Positions 19,607-27,539 of a DNA stretch of 64,000 nt are shown here, in pieces (within the stretch, counting starts at the first letter, position 1; each line of letters begins with the position of its first letter). The stretch spans positions 1 to 64,000 of the forward strand of contig JBCBRY010000031.1 of NCBI GenBank assembly GCA_039819485.1. The letters are read 5' to 3'. The notes under the pieces were generated by a model, which saw only the letters and a list, made by a program, of their open reading frames with translations, made no database searches and was not told where the DNA came from. The translations under genes and the position numbers were made by a program. This DNA comes from UBA6168 sp039819485 (GTDB taxonomy: Bacteria > Bacteroidota > Bacteroidia > Chitinophagales > Saprospiraceae).

Positions 19607-19856
19607 CGAAATTGGTGGCAGGCATAACGTTGCCAGCCTTAATAGGGAACCCGGTGAAAATCCGGGGCAGTCCCCGCTGCTGTAAGCTTTTTTTAATGGT
19701 GAATGGTTAACGTTCAACAAATAACATTCGCCAATTTTTTGACAATAAGCCACTCGGTTTATATTTCGGAATAACCAGCCTGCCAATTGTAGACTGATTA
19801 ACTGCCAACCAAACCGGGGAAGGTGTCAAACAAAGCGAGCCAGAAGACCTGCCAAT
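19607..19856 (+). promoter_or_regulatory. cobalamin (B12) riboswitch
   Basis: The conserved core elements are all present in order: AATAGGGAA (about 19641-19649), GGTGAAAATCCGGGGC, GTCCCCGCTGCTGTAAGC, GCCACT (near 19749), GGGGAAGGTG (near 19816-19825) and the B12-box region GAGCCAGAAGACCTGCC ending at 19853. A peripheral stem between the two halves (about 19695-19735) is enlarged. The next gene is a BtuB-like receptor, the most common target of this class. Binding of adenosyl- or related cobalamins is expected to lower expression of the downstream gene. The 165-nt gap to the gene contains a further hairpin (AGCTTT / AAAAGCT near 19877-19895) that may belong to the expression platform. Confidence 0.93.
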
Positions 19857-20021
19857 TTTGTATTTCATTCACAAGGAGCTTTCGGGTGAAAAGCTGGGAT
19901 GAAACGTAGCCGGCAGGGAGGTTTCTATGCTTATCCATGACCCCCAATGGCGGTGCTGTAATCTTTCCTACGTTTCCTTTCCTGTTTTCATTCCTTTTGG
20001 CTTCGCCATGTTAACCGACGG

Positions 20022-21986
20022 TTGAACAAAGGCCTTGGAAATATTGTGCAGTCTGCTTGGCGGGCGGTGTTAACACTCGCAGCGCTAACACCGCTGTGCC
20101 CATGCCTGCCCGTCTGTGCCCAATCCAATTTAACGGACACAACAGTACTCCAGACCGTCGAAATAATTGCTGCTCCCATACGTCAGAACACGACTGGCGA
20201 ACGCCAGGAAACATGGCCAAATGAAACCCTGAAAATCCATCGGTCAAATAACCTCGGCCAGCTTCTCTCCAGCCAAAATGGCGTTTTCGTAAAAAGTTAT
20301 GGCCTGGGTAGTTCAGCAACGACCTCTATCCGTGGTGGAAGCGCAGGTCACACCCAGGTAATCTGGAATGGTCTGCCGATCCAGAACCCAATGCTGGGGC
20401 AGTTGGATTTCTCTTTGATACCTGTAAATTTTGTCGATCAACTTTCGGTTTCGTACGGCGGCAACACGGCCACCTGGGGCAGCGGAGCCATTGGTGGAAC
20501 GATATTCCTTAGCAACCAACCCGCTCATAATGAAGGATTTAGAATAAGCACCAGGGGAGAAATTGGCAGTTTTGGCTGGTGGGACCAGCAGGTCAATTTA
20601 AATTTTGGAAACAAAAAATTAAAGCAATCTATCCGTTATTTTCACCAGGAAGCAGAGAATGATTTTACCTATTTTGTCAGCTCTAATCAACCGGAGCGGC
20701 GACAAACAAACGCAGCGGTGAACCAAAATGGATTGCTCCATGAATTGTATTGGCAGCCCACCGCCAATCAGCAATTATCCACCCATGTCTGGTTACAGGA
20801 GACGGACCGGGAAATCCCACCCAGAACGGTGCAGACCAGAAGTGAAGCAAAGCAATCTGATCGGTTTATCAGGACTTCGATCAATTGGAAACGAACGGGT
20901 GAGAAAAGTATACTTTCCGCTCGTGGTGGCCTGTTTCGGGAAGAGCAGGACTATATGGACCCATTTGCCGGTGTCGACTCGGAAAATGACTTTTGGAAAG
21001 CGATCGGAGAAGTGGACCAGCAATGGCAATTTTCGGCCGATCAAAAATTACAGGTGGGCATCAACCATACCTGGCTGCAATCCGACGCAGGTGCATATGG
21101 ACGAACCCGCCAACAAAACCGGAGTTCCGCGTTTGCCATGTTCCGGCAACGGACAGGAATTGGTGAGTTGCAGGTAAATGTTCGTCAGGAATTGGTCGAC
21201 GATGAACTTGCACCGATTGTTCCGGGCATTGGTTTGGAATCGCAATTAAATGATTGGCTTTTATTAAAATCAAAAGTCACTAGAAATTACCGGTTGCCAA
21301 CCTTAAACGATTTGTACTGGCGACCAGGCGGCAACGAAAACCTGCGGCCCGAAAACGGCTGGAGCGAAGAAATTGGAGTGGCCTTAAATCTTTCCAAATT
21401 ATTTAAATTAAAAAACGATGGCAATAAAACTTATTCCATCACTGCCTTTAACCGAAATATTAACGACTGGATTCAATGGGCGGTTATTGAAGGACAAAAC
21501 TTTTTCTCTCCTCATAATATCACCAAAGTCTGGAGCCGTGGAATCGAGCAGAGACTTAATTTAAATTATTCTTTAAATAAAATAAAATTACAGATAAATG
21601 GCGGACATGATTTAATTCATTCAACCTATCAGGAAGCAGTGGAAGTACCGCGGTTTGCAAAAGGCGAACAATTGGCGTTTACGCCTGTCCACCAATGGTT
21701 TGGCAGTTTTTTAATAAAATATAAAAATGCTGTTTTTTCATACCAGCATAAATATACCGGCAAAACCGGCACTTTAAATTTTTCGGAATTGCCAGCGTAT
21801 CATCTCGGACAGCTATATCTCGACTATTTTTTCACTTTTGACAAATTCAAACTCCAATTATTTTTTCGTACAGAAAATATTTGGGACACTGATTATGAAG
21901 TCATTGATTTTCGGGCAATGCCAGGACGGCATTTTCGGACGGGATTAACTTTAGAATTATTTAAAAAATTAAACAATAAAAACTAA
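20022..21986 (+). CDS. btuB: TonB-dependent outer-membrane receptor, BtuB-like (cobalamin uptake)
   Basis: This 654-residue receptor has a signal sequence (VLTLAALTPLCPCLPVCAQ), a plug domain (VEIIAAPI, IRGGSAGHTQVIWNGLPIQ, VSYGGNTATWGSGAIGGTI) and a C-terminal 22-strand barrel with typical strands through residue 654. The B12 riboswitch upstream points to corrinoid transport, energised by TonB. The start is uncertain: no ATG exists in this frame between the upstream stop near 19959 and about residue 115, so TTG at 20022 or GTG at 20046 must serve. A palindrome (GCGGTGTTA / TAACACCGC, 20064-20094) lies inside the signal-peptide coding region. The 3' half is more AT-rich than the 5' half. Substrate assignment rests on the riboswitch. 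Confidence 0.87.
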   Translation: MNKGLGNIVQSAWRAVLTLAALTPLCPCLPVCAQSNLTDTTVLQTVEIIAAPIRQNTTGERQETWPNETLKIHRSNNLGQLLSSQNGVFVKSYGLGSSATTSIRGGSAGHTQVIWNGLPIQNPMLGQLDFSLIPVNFVDQLSVSYGGNTATWGSGAIGGTIFLSNQPAHNEGFRISTRGEIGSFGWWDQQVNLNFGNKKLKQSIRYFHQEAENDFTYFVSSNQPERRQTNAAVNQNGLLHELYWQPTANQQLSTHVWLQETDREIPPRTVQTRSEAKQSDRFIRTSINWKRTGEKSILSARGGLFREEQDYMDPFAGVDSENDFWKAIGEVDQQWQFSADQKLQVGINHTWLQSDAGAYGRTRQQNRSSAFAMFRQRTGIGELQVNVRQELVDDELAPIVPGIGLESQLNDWLLLKSKVTRNYRLPTLNDLYWRPGGNENLRPENGWSEEIGVALNLSKLFKLKNDGNKTYSITAFNRNINDWIQWAVIEGQNFFSPHNITKVWSRGIEQRLNLNYSLNKIKLQINGGHDLIHSTYQEAVEVPRFAKGEQLAFTPVHQWFGSFLIKYKNAVFSYQHKYTGKTGTLNFSELPAYHLGQLYLDYFFTFDKFKLQLFFRTENIWDTDYEVIDFRAMPGRHFRTGLTLELFKKLNNKN

Positions 21987-21998
21987 AGGATTCAAATA

Positions 21999-22046
21999 AG
22001 TGATGATCACTTACAGGAATTAACAAAAATGATCATCACTATTTTT
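21999..22046 (+). terminator. hairpin after the BtuB-like gene
   Basis: Arms AGTGATGATCA (21999-22009) and TGATCATCACT (22030-22040) are perfect complements, followed by ATTTTTT. This is a standard intrinsic terminator layout 13 bp after the receptor stop. Confidence 0.7.
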
Positions 22047-22099
22047 TAACCATTTTTTGATTTTAATAAATAAGAAAGTGCCTGTACAAAAATATGGAC

Positions 22100-22191
22100 G
22101 CTAAAAATGACACTTTTCTTTTGGCAAATGTTTGATTTCCAAAATTCAAGACTCATTTTTAAACAAAGAAAAAGTGTCATTTTTTTTGATC
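22100..22191 (+). repeat. 72-bp-core dispersed repeat, copy 1
   Basis: The core at 22108-22179 starts TGACACTTTT and ends AAAAGTGTCA. Flanks GCTAAAAA and TTTTTTGA are shared with the other copies (44383-44490, 53708-53810, 55717-55823). This copy lies between the receptor terminator and the DUF4465 gene. It is in the same orientation as copy 3. Confidence 0.8.
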
Positions 22192-22218
22192 TCTTACTAC
22201 GTTAAATCACCAATAATT

Positions 22219-23193
22219 ATGAAAAAAACATTTACCTTTTTATTCTGCATGGCCGTTAATTGTTGCCTTTTTTCTCAAATTGCTGATTTCGAAAACTTCA
22301 ATCTGGGTACCGATAGTTTTTTGAACGGCAGCGATGGAAATGGTGGCTTTGAATCGGGCGGTTACTTTTTCCCTAACAATTATGGCGTTTATGGTCCGTA
22401 TGAATTTTGGGATGGCTGGTCCATTTCCTCGATGACAGATGCGACGACACCTGGCCTGGGCAATCAATATAGTGCCATTACCGGAGCAGGTGCTGATGGT
22501 TCTGACACGTATGCGGTGTCATATGTCTTTGGAGAATCAGTCATTAAGATGCACTTGATGGAAGACGATTTTACTTTTCCAATGAGCATGCAGGTCACCA
22601 ATTCTACGTGGGCCTACTTCAGCATGCTGGAAGGCGATGGTATTGCAAACAAGTTTGGAGGATTAGATGGCAATGCCCCTGACTTCTTCCTCTTGACGAT
22701 CAAGGGCTACGTCAACGGGCAGCTCACCAGTGATTCCATCGATTTCTATTTAGCCGACTATCGCTTCGACAATAATTCACTGGACTACATTGTGGACGAA
22801 TGGACTGAAATAGACCTGATGCCGCTCGGCCACGTGGATAGCCTCGCCTTCACCATGAATTCTTCCGATACCAGTTCCTTTGGCTTCAATACGCCGGCTT
22901 ATTTTTGTATGGACAATTTGCAGCTGGGCATTATTGAAAACACCAATGAAGAATTAAGCAACGTAGATGTGCAGCTGTTTCCCAACCCTACTGCTGACGT
23001 CCTGTTTATCGACTGGAACGAAAACTTGCAGGCTGAGGCATTTATTTTTTCAGCCAGTGGGCAATTGGTGAAACAAATTCCTCTTAATCATGGAACCCAG
23101 AAAATAGTGGTTGAAGATTTTCCTGGCGGCATGTATTATGTAAAAATACAGACGGATGAAGGCTGGGCAATGCGCCGGTTTGTTAAAAATTAG
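22219..23193 (+). CDS. DUF4465-domain surface protein with T9SS type A sorting domain
   Basis: The ATG at 22219 opens a clear signal peptide (MKKTFTFLFCMAVNCCLFS). An in-frame extension to 22132 runs into a dispersed repeat and is rejected. The mature part (residues about 22-240) resembles DUF4465: FENFNLG, ESGGYFFPNNYG, FWDGWSISSMTD, YVDEW-like strands and FYLADYRFDNNSLDYIVDEW. The last 75 residues (VQLFPNPTADVLFIDW ... FPGGMYYVKIQTDEG) are a T9SS type A sorting domain, so the protein is expected on the cell surface. DUF4465 proteins are frequently encoded beside BtuB-type receptors; here one sits directly behind a riboswitch-controlled receptor, so a corrinoid-binding accessory role is a reasonable inference. 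A terminator separates the two, so co-transcription is uncertain. Total 324 residues. Confidence 0.82.
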   Translation: MKKTFTFLFCMAVNCCLFSQIADFENFNLGTDSFLNGSDGNGGFESGGYFFPNNYGVYGPYEFWDGWSISSMTDATTPGLGNQYSAITGAGADGSDTYAVSYVFGESVIKMHLMEDDFTFPMSMQVTNSTWAYFSMLEGDGIANKFGGLDGNAPDFFLLTIKGYVNGQLTSDSIDFYLADYRFDNNSLDYIVDEWTEIDLMPLGHVDSLAFTMNSSDTSSFGFNTPAYFCMDNLQLGIIENTNEELSNVDVQLFPNPTADVLFIDWNENLQAEAFIFSASGQLVKQIPLNHGTQKIVVEDFPGGMYYVKIQTDEGWAMRRFVKN

Positions 23194-23220
23194 ATGTACT
23201 GATTTACCATCTTAAGAGCA

Positions 23221-23268
23221 GCCCCGGCGGTAACACCGTTTTAGAACGAACGGTGTTACCGCTAAACC
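23221..23268. repeat. GCGGTAACACCG hairpin repeat, copy A
   Basis: Perfect 14-bp arms (23227-23240 and 23249-23262: GCGGTAACACCGTT and complement) lie 28 bp after the DUF4465 stop. The unit, with flanks GCCCC and TAAACC, recurs at 55955-55998, and a degenerate one-armed version occurs near 56938-56970. It may act as terminator here. Confidence 0.7.
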
Positions 23269-23349
23269 GAAAATCATTCAACAATTAGGCAAGAGAGCAG
23301 TACAGCAATACCCCTATTTAGCCATATATTTGTCTTAAAACAAATAAAA

Positions 23350-23919
23350 ATGGACAATACCTCTACACAACCGCAAAATCCAGAACAGGAGGAAGTAATC
23401 ACCATCTCCAAAAAAGAATTTTTATCAAACTATACTGGAATTCAGGGCGGGTACAAGTATGAATGGAACAACGGCATTGTGGAAAAATCCAAAGACATGA
23501 GCCAGTACGTAAACGGCGTGTTTGTCAGAATCCTTCAGACTTTCGCCCACACGGAAGCCTATCGGTCGGGCGGTGGCATCATTTCGCAAGTCAGGATGAG
23601 CCTTCCCCCCAACCAGGTCCGCCAGCCGGAAATTGCATTTTACACCAAAGAGATGATCATGAAAGAGAGCAAAGAAAGCAGAGCTTCCTGGGTGGCAGAA
23701 ATAGTAGCGGCACCTGACCATAATGAACGAGTGGCCGGAAGAGTGGCCGAATATTTCAATGGCGGGGCACAATCCGTCTGGATCATTTTGCCGGAATCGA
23801 AACAGGTGGAGGTTTTCACCGCACCAGCACAGAAAACCACTCATAGCGGACCATCTGTTTGCAGTGCGGCTCCAGCTATCGATGGCCTGGAGATTCCGGC
23901 CGAACAATTGTTTGCATGA
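23350..23919 (+). CDS. Uma2-family (DUF820) PD-(D/E)XK-like protein
   Basis: This 189-residue protein follows the Uma2 fold pattern: an N-terminal strand-helix with EWNNGIVE, a core strand RQPEIAFY in place of the common RxPDvxf, the AEIVAAPDHNERV segment in place of ExxSpsd, and the GGAQSVWIILPESKQVEVF strand pair near the end. The family has a restriction-endonuclease-like fold, but its natural role is unknown. The usual catalytic Asp is Glu here. A near-perfect -7 box (TATATTTG, 23325-23332) precedes the ATG at 23350, with a short leader. Its stop overlaps the next start (ATGA), so the two genes are probably co-translated. Confidence 0.75.
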   Translation: MDNTSTQPQNPEQEEVITISKKEFLSNYTGIQGGYKYEWNNGIVEKSKDMSQYVNGVFVRILQTFAHTEAYRSGGGIISQVRMSLPPNQVRQPEIAFYTKEMIMKESKESRASWVAEIVAAPDHNERVAGRVAEYFNGGAQSVWIILPESKQVEVFTAPAQKTTHSGPSVCSAAPAIDGLEIPAEQLFA

Positions 23920-24371
23920 AAATAAGAAGGCTGAAATATGCATTGGTACTTGCGGGGTTTTTGATCTCTGGCGTTTCGCACGGCCAACTCCCCAACGGAT
24001 GGGAAATTTTTGAAAAAACGACTTTCAAAAAAACATTCGTCAAAGAGTATGGCATGTTCATGACCTGGCCCGACTTCAAAGAAGATGTACTGCAATACCA
24101 GGGGAAAGAAATCATGCTGATGGGATATATAATTCCGACGGCTGACGCAGGTGGGTTTGAAGGTGTCATTCTTTCCAAATACCCGTATGCCATGTGCTTT
24201 TTTTGCGGTGAAGCCGGAATTGAAAGTGTTGCTGAATTGCGGATGAAAAACGAACCACCAGATTTCGTCATGGACAAACCCTACGTTTTCAAAGGCAAAC
24301 TCCTGCTCAACGACGAAGATTTTGATCAGTTAAATTTTATACTCACCAACGTAGAGCTAATGGACTTGTGA
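23916..24371 (+). CDS. small secreted protein, DUF3299-like
   Basis: The ATG at 23916 overlaps the Uma2 stop by four bases and begins a signal peptide (MKIRRLKYALVLAGFLISGVSHG). Starting further upstream would lose it. The mature region of about 128 residues carries KEIMLMGYIIPTADAGGFEG and SKYPYAMCFFCGEAG, a segment with two close cysteines resembling the secreted DUF3299 group, followed by PYVFKGKLLLNDEDFDQLNF. The pattern suggests an OB-like beta fold. The CxxC-like pair (CFFC) could bind a metal or form a disulfide. Function unknown; family assignment is tentative. Confidence 0.6.
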   Translation: MKIRRLKYALVLAGFLISGVSHGQLPNGWEIFEKTTFKKTFVKEYGMFMTWPDFKEDVLQYQGKEIMLMGYIIPTADAGGFEGVILSKYPYAMCFFCGEAGIESVAELRMKNEPPDFVMDKPYVFKGKLLLNDEDFDQLNFILTNVELMDL

Positions 24372-24401
24372 TTTTCAATTATTTACTTTTTTCTACCTTT
24401 G
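24372..24401 (+). promoter_or_regulatory. candidate promoter of the hybrid kinase gene
   Basis: TACCTTTG at 24394-24401 matches TANNTTTG, with TTTT at 24372-24375 eighteen bases upstream. The ATG at 24428 gives a leader of about 20 nt. Confidence 0.4.
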
Positions 24402-24427
24402 GCAGGTCACTGCCTCTAAAATAGTAA

Positions 24428-27352
24428 ATGGGAAAACACAAATCGAAAACTACTTCTCACCGGATTATTCGCCGAATACTCCCTTCTTACGGTACTCATG
24501 GATTTACATTTTCCATGTGCCTGCCACTTTTGTTTATCGTGTGCTTTTCTCTTTCCAATGCTTTTTCCAATACTTATTTTGTTCACGATAAAAACACCGT
24601 GCTGACGGTTTCCAAAGAACTGGAAATATATCCCGATGTTCCTTCTTCCCTTGTGGTTGAGCAATTGATCAACGGCCAACTGGATGACCGGTTCAAATCA
24701 CTTGGTTCACTGAATGCACCTTTAAGCACCCATGCTTACCATTGGGCAAAAATCAATTTATCCAATCAATTGCCCGAAGCTGACATCAGTGATGATTTTG
24801 TGATGGAATTCTCCCTGATCCTTACGGACATCGAAATTTTCACCGTGGATGAGGAAGGGAACGCAATCAGGAGCAAGGCGGGATTTTTCACACCTTTTCA
24901 AGAGCGGTCCTTTCGCCCGACCCATAAAAGGAACCTGGTTAGGGTGAGCCTGCCGAAAGGAGCGTTGATGGATGTGTACATCAAAGCAAAAAGCGACCGC
25001 TACTGGTTGCCTCCGAAGTTTGATTTCAAATTGTCACATGCCGATCACTTCAACAACCAGCTAAAAAACCAGAAACAGGCCAACGGGATCTTTGTCGGGT
25101 TCATCATCATGATCCTTATTTACAACCTGTTCCTTTTTGTCTTCAATAAGGACCGGGCATCTGCTTATTATTCCTTTTACCTGACCAGTATCCTGCTTTT
25201 TGCACTGTACAACACGGGTGATCTTTTTGACTGGTTTGACGAGGGCATATTTGCAAATGATCCACGCCGGACCTACTTTTTGAAAATCAGCGTCTACCTG
25301 TTCCATATTTCCTATCTGACTTTTTTACGCGTGTTCCTCAGGTTGCCCAGTTTGCTGCCAGTGTGGGATAAAATATTCAAGCGCTTTATTCTCTGGTTTG
25401 TGATCCCGGCGGCCTGCCTGGAAGTGACGGCCATGATATTTACCCAGTTCAACTATAATGTGGTGGATACCGTAACCGTAGGGTCGACAATTGCTTTTTT
25501 GATATTGAGCATTTTGTTCCTGTTCCCACTCTATCGAACCGGCGACAGAAAAGGATTTTTCATTATCGGCGGGTTTATTTTCATGGGGCTGGGTATTTTT
25601 CTGACCATTATCGCCAGGGTGCAATCTATCGAGTTTTCGGCCTTCTTTTTTAAAGTCGGAACCATCCTCGAAATCATTATTTTCTCATTGGGCCTTGCCT
25701 TCCGCCAACGGGAGACCGAAAAGCATCGGCAGCATGTTGCATTTGAACTCGAAAAAAGTCAGATTTTACAGAATCAAAAAGAATTGGAGGCCAGGCAACT
25801 GGAAGAGCTCGACCAGTTAAAGACCGCTTTTTACACCAATATTACGCATGAATTCCGCACGCCGCTGACGGTTATCATGGGCATGGTCGATGCCATTAAG
25901 GGGCACGAAAAAGAAAAGGAATTAATACAAAGGAACAGCTACAACCTGTTACAGCTCATCAATCAACTGCTTGACTTATCAAAGCTCGATGCCGGCCGGG
26001 CACCGGTCCGGTTGATTCAAGCTGACATTATTCCTTTTCTTCAGTATCTCACAGAATCTTTCTATTCACTGGCAAAAGAGAAAAGGATAAATTTGACGCT
26101 GACTTCTGAGCCGGAACAACTGGTCATGGATTTTGATGAAACGAAGATTCAGCACATTGCCAACAACCTGCTTTCCAACGCACTAAAATTTACACCCGAA
26201 GGAGGCGAAATCAATCTCATTATTGCCCAGGAGGTAAATAATGACCAGCCCTTTTTAAAGATCAAAGTAACCGACAATGGGGTCGGTATTCCGTCGGTCA
26301 AACTGCCCCATATTTTTAATCGGTTCTACCAGGCCCACGCCAGGGACAAGCATACCAACGAGGGCACCGGCATCGGCCTGGCACTGACTAAAGAGATGAC
26401 GGAGCTGCTGGGGGGAACTATCCGGGCTGAAAGCCGGGAAGGGCATGGCAGTACTTTCATTGTGCTACTGCCCGTCAGCAACCAGGCAGATTCGCCTGTG
26501 AAATTAACCATATCTCCTCAACCAATTCACCCATCAGCAGATCAAGATGATTTAACGGAGGAAGCGCCTGATGCAGCTGAAAAACCGATTGTTTTGGTCA
26601 TAGAAGACAGCAGGGATGTAGCCACTTACATCAAAAGTATTTTATCAAAAAAACATGCAGTTCTGCTGGCGACCAACGGACAGGATGGCATTGACCAGGC
26701 AGTGGAAACCACTCCTGACCTGATCATCACGGATGTGATGATGCCACATAAAAATGGTTTCGAAGTCACGCGGCACTTAAAACAGGACCAGCGAACAAGC
26801 CACATCCCGATCATTATGCTCACGGCAAAAGCATCGGACGAGGACCGGATGGACGGGCTTCGCTCCGGAGCGGATGCCTACCTCAAAAAACCTTTTGTCA
26901 AAGCGGAACTCCTCGTCCGTATCGACAACCTGATGCGGCTGAAAAAAGAAATCCAGCAACGCTACAACCAACCTCACTCGCTACAGCCAACGCCGAAATT
27001 GGCACCCGACGAACCAGTCATGCCCGAACCATCAATTGATGACCTGTTCATTCAGCAATTGCAAGCCATCGTTCACGCGCGAATTGAGGATGCGAATTTA
27101 TCCATCAGCGACCTTTGCGCTGCCACGGGTCTCAGCCATTCACAGCTTTACAGGAAACTAAAAGCGCTCACCAACAAAACTCCCATCCATTTCATTCGTG
27201 CCCAACGACTGCTCAGGGCGCAGGAACTACTCGCCGACCGCAAATTCAACATTTCGGAAATCGCTTACCAGGTCGGCTTCAACGATCCAAATTATTTCTC
27301 AAGAATGTTTGTGCAAGAGTTCGGTCATTCTCCCAGTGAAAGCCGCAGGTAG
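24428..27352 (+). CDS. one-polypeptide two-component system: 7TMR-DISM sensor, histidine kinase, receiver, AraC DNA-binding domain
   Basis: This 974-residue hybrid has, in order: an N-terminal membrane/signal segment (residues about 28-45), an extracytoplasmic 7TMR-DISMED2-type domain (about 50-205), seven membrane helices (about 215-430), a coiled coil, a HisKA domain with the phospho-acceptor His474 (THEFRTPLTV), a HATPase with NNLLSNALKF, DNGVGIP and GTGIGLALTKEM, a receiver with Asp769 (IITDVMMP) and KKPF, and an AraC-type HTH (about 870-974, ending FGHSPSESRR). The sensor likely binds an external ligand such as a glycan fragment or small molecule, and output is direct DNA binding. It lies upstream of two T9SS sulfotransferase-like genes that could be targets, though that is conjecture. 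All catalytic residues look intact. Confidence 0.92.
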   Translation: MGKHKSKTTSHRIIRRILPSYGTHGFTFSMCLPLLFIVCFSLSNAFSNTYFVHDKNTVLTVSKELEIYPDVPSSLVVEQLINGQLDDRFKSLGSLNAPLSTHAYHWAKINLSNQLPEADISDDFVMEFSLILTDIEIFTVDEEGNAIRSKAGFFTPFQERSFRPTHKRNLVRVSLPKGALMDVYIKAKSDRYWLPPKFDFKLSHADHFNNQLKNQKQANGIFVGFIIMILIYNLFLFVFNKDRASAYYSFYLTSILLFALYNTGDLFDWFDEGIFANDPRRTYFLKISVYLFHISYLTFLRVFLRLPSLLPVWDKIFKRFILWFVIPAACLEVTAMIFTQFNYNVVDTVTVGSTIAFLILSILFLFPLYRTGDRKGFFIIGGFIFMGLGIFLTIIARVQSIEFSAFFFKVGTILEIIIFSLGLAFRQRETEKHRQHVAFELEKSQILQNQKELEARQLEELDQLKTAFYTNITHEFRTPLTVIMGMVDAIKGHEKEKELIQRNSYNLLQLINQLLDLSKLDAGRAPVRLIQADIIPFLQYLTESFYSLAKEKRINLTLTSEPEQLVMDFDETKIQHIANNLLSNALKFTPEGGEINLIIAQEVNNDQPFLKIKVTDNGVGIPSVKLPHIFNRFYQAHARDKHTNEGTGIGLALTKEMTELLGGTIRAESREGHGSTFIVLLPVSNQADSPVKLTISPQPIHPSADQDDLTEEAPDAAEKPIVLVIEDSRDVATYIKSILSKKHAVLLATNGQDGIDQAVETTPDLIITDVMMPHKNGFEVTRHLKQDQRTSHIPIIMLTAKASDEDRMDGLRSGADAYLKKPFVKAELLVRIDNLMRLKKEIQQRYNQPHSLQPTPKLAPDEPVMPEPSIDDLFIQQLQAIVHARIEDANLSISDLCAATGLSHSQLYRKLKALTNKTPIHFIRAQRLLRAQELLADRKFNISEIAYQVGFNDPNYFSRMFVQEFGHSPSESRR

Positions 27353-27539
27353 TTGGTAATTCAGCCGTCATGGATTTCATTTTTATTGGGTAAAATTATT
27401 CTAACTGCTTATTTATGCAAATGATAATGGGCTTTGTTCGAAATTTGGAAATTGACCGACGAATGAATATCAAAAAAGTCAATTTGTAGAATTCCAATTT
27501 CGATCCAGCGCCAACCTTGTATTTCACAGCTCTTTTTGC

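Noticed and set aside
20064..20094. palindrome as another copy of the GCGGTAACACCG hairpin
   Set aside because: It shares only the short TAACACCG word, in the opposite arm order, and lies inside a coding region, so family membership is not supported.
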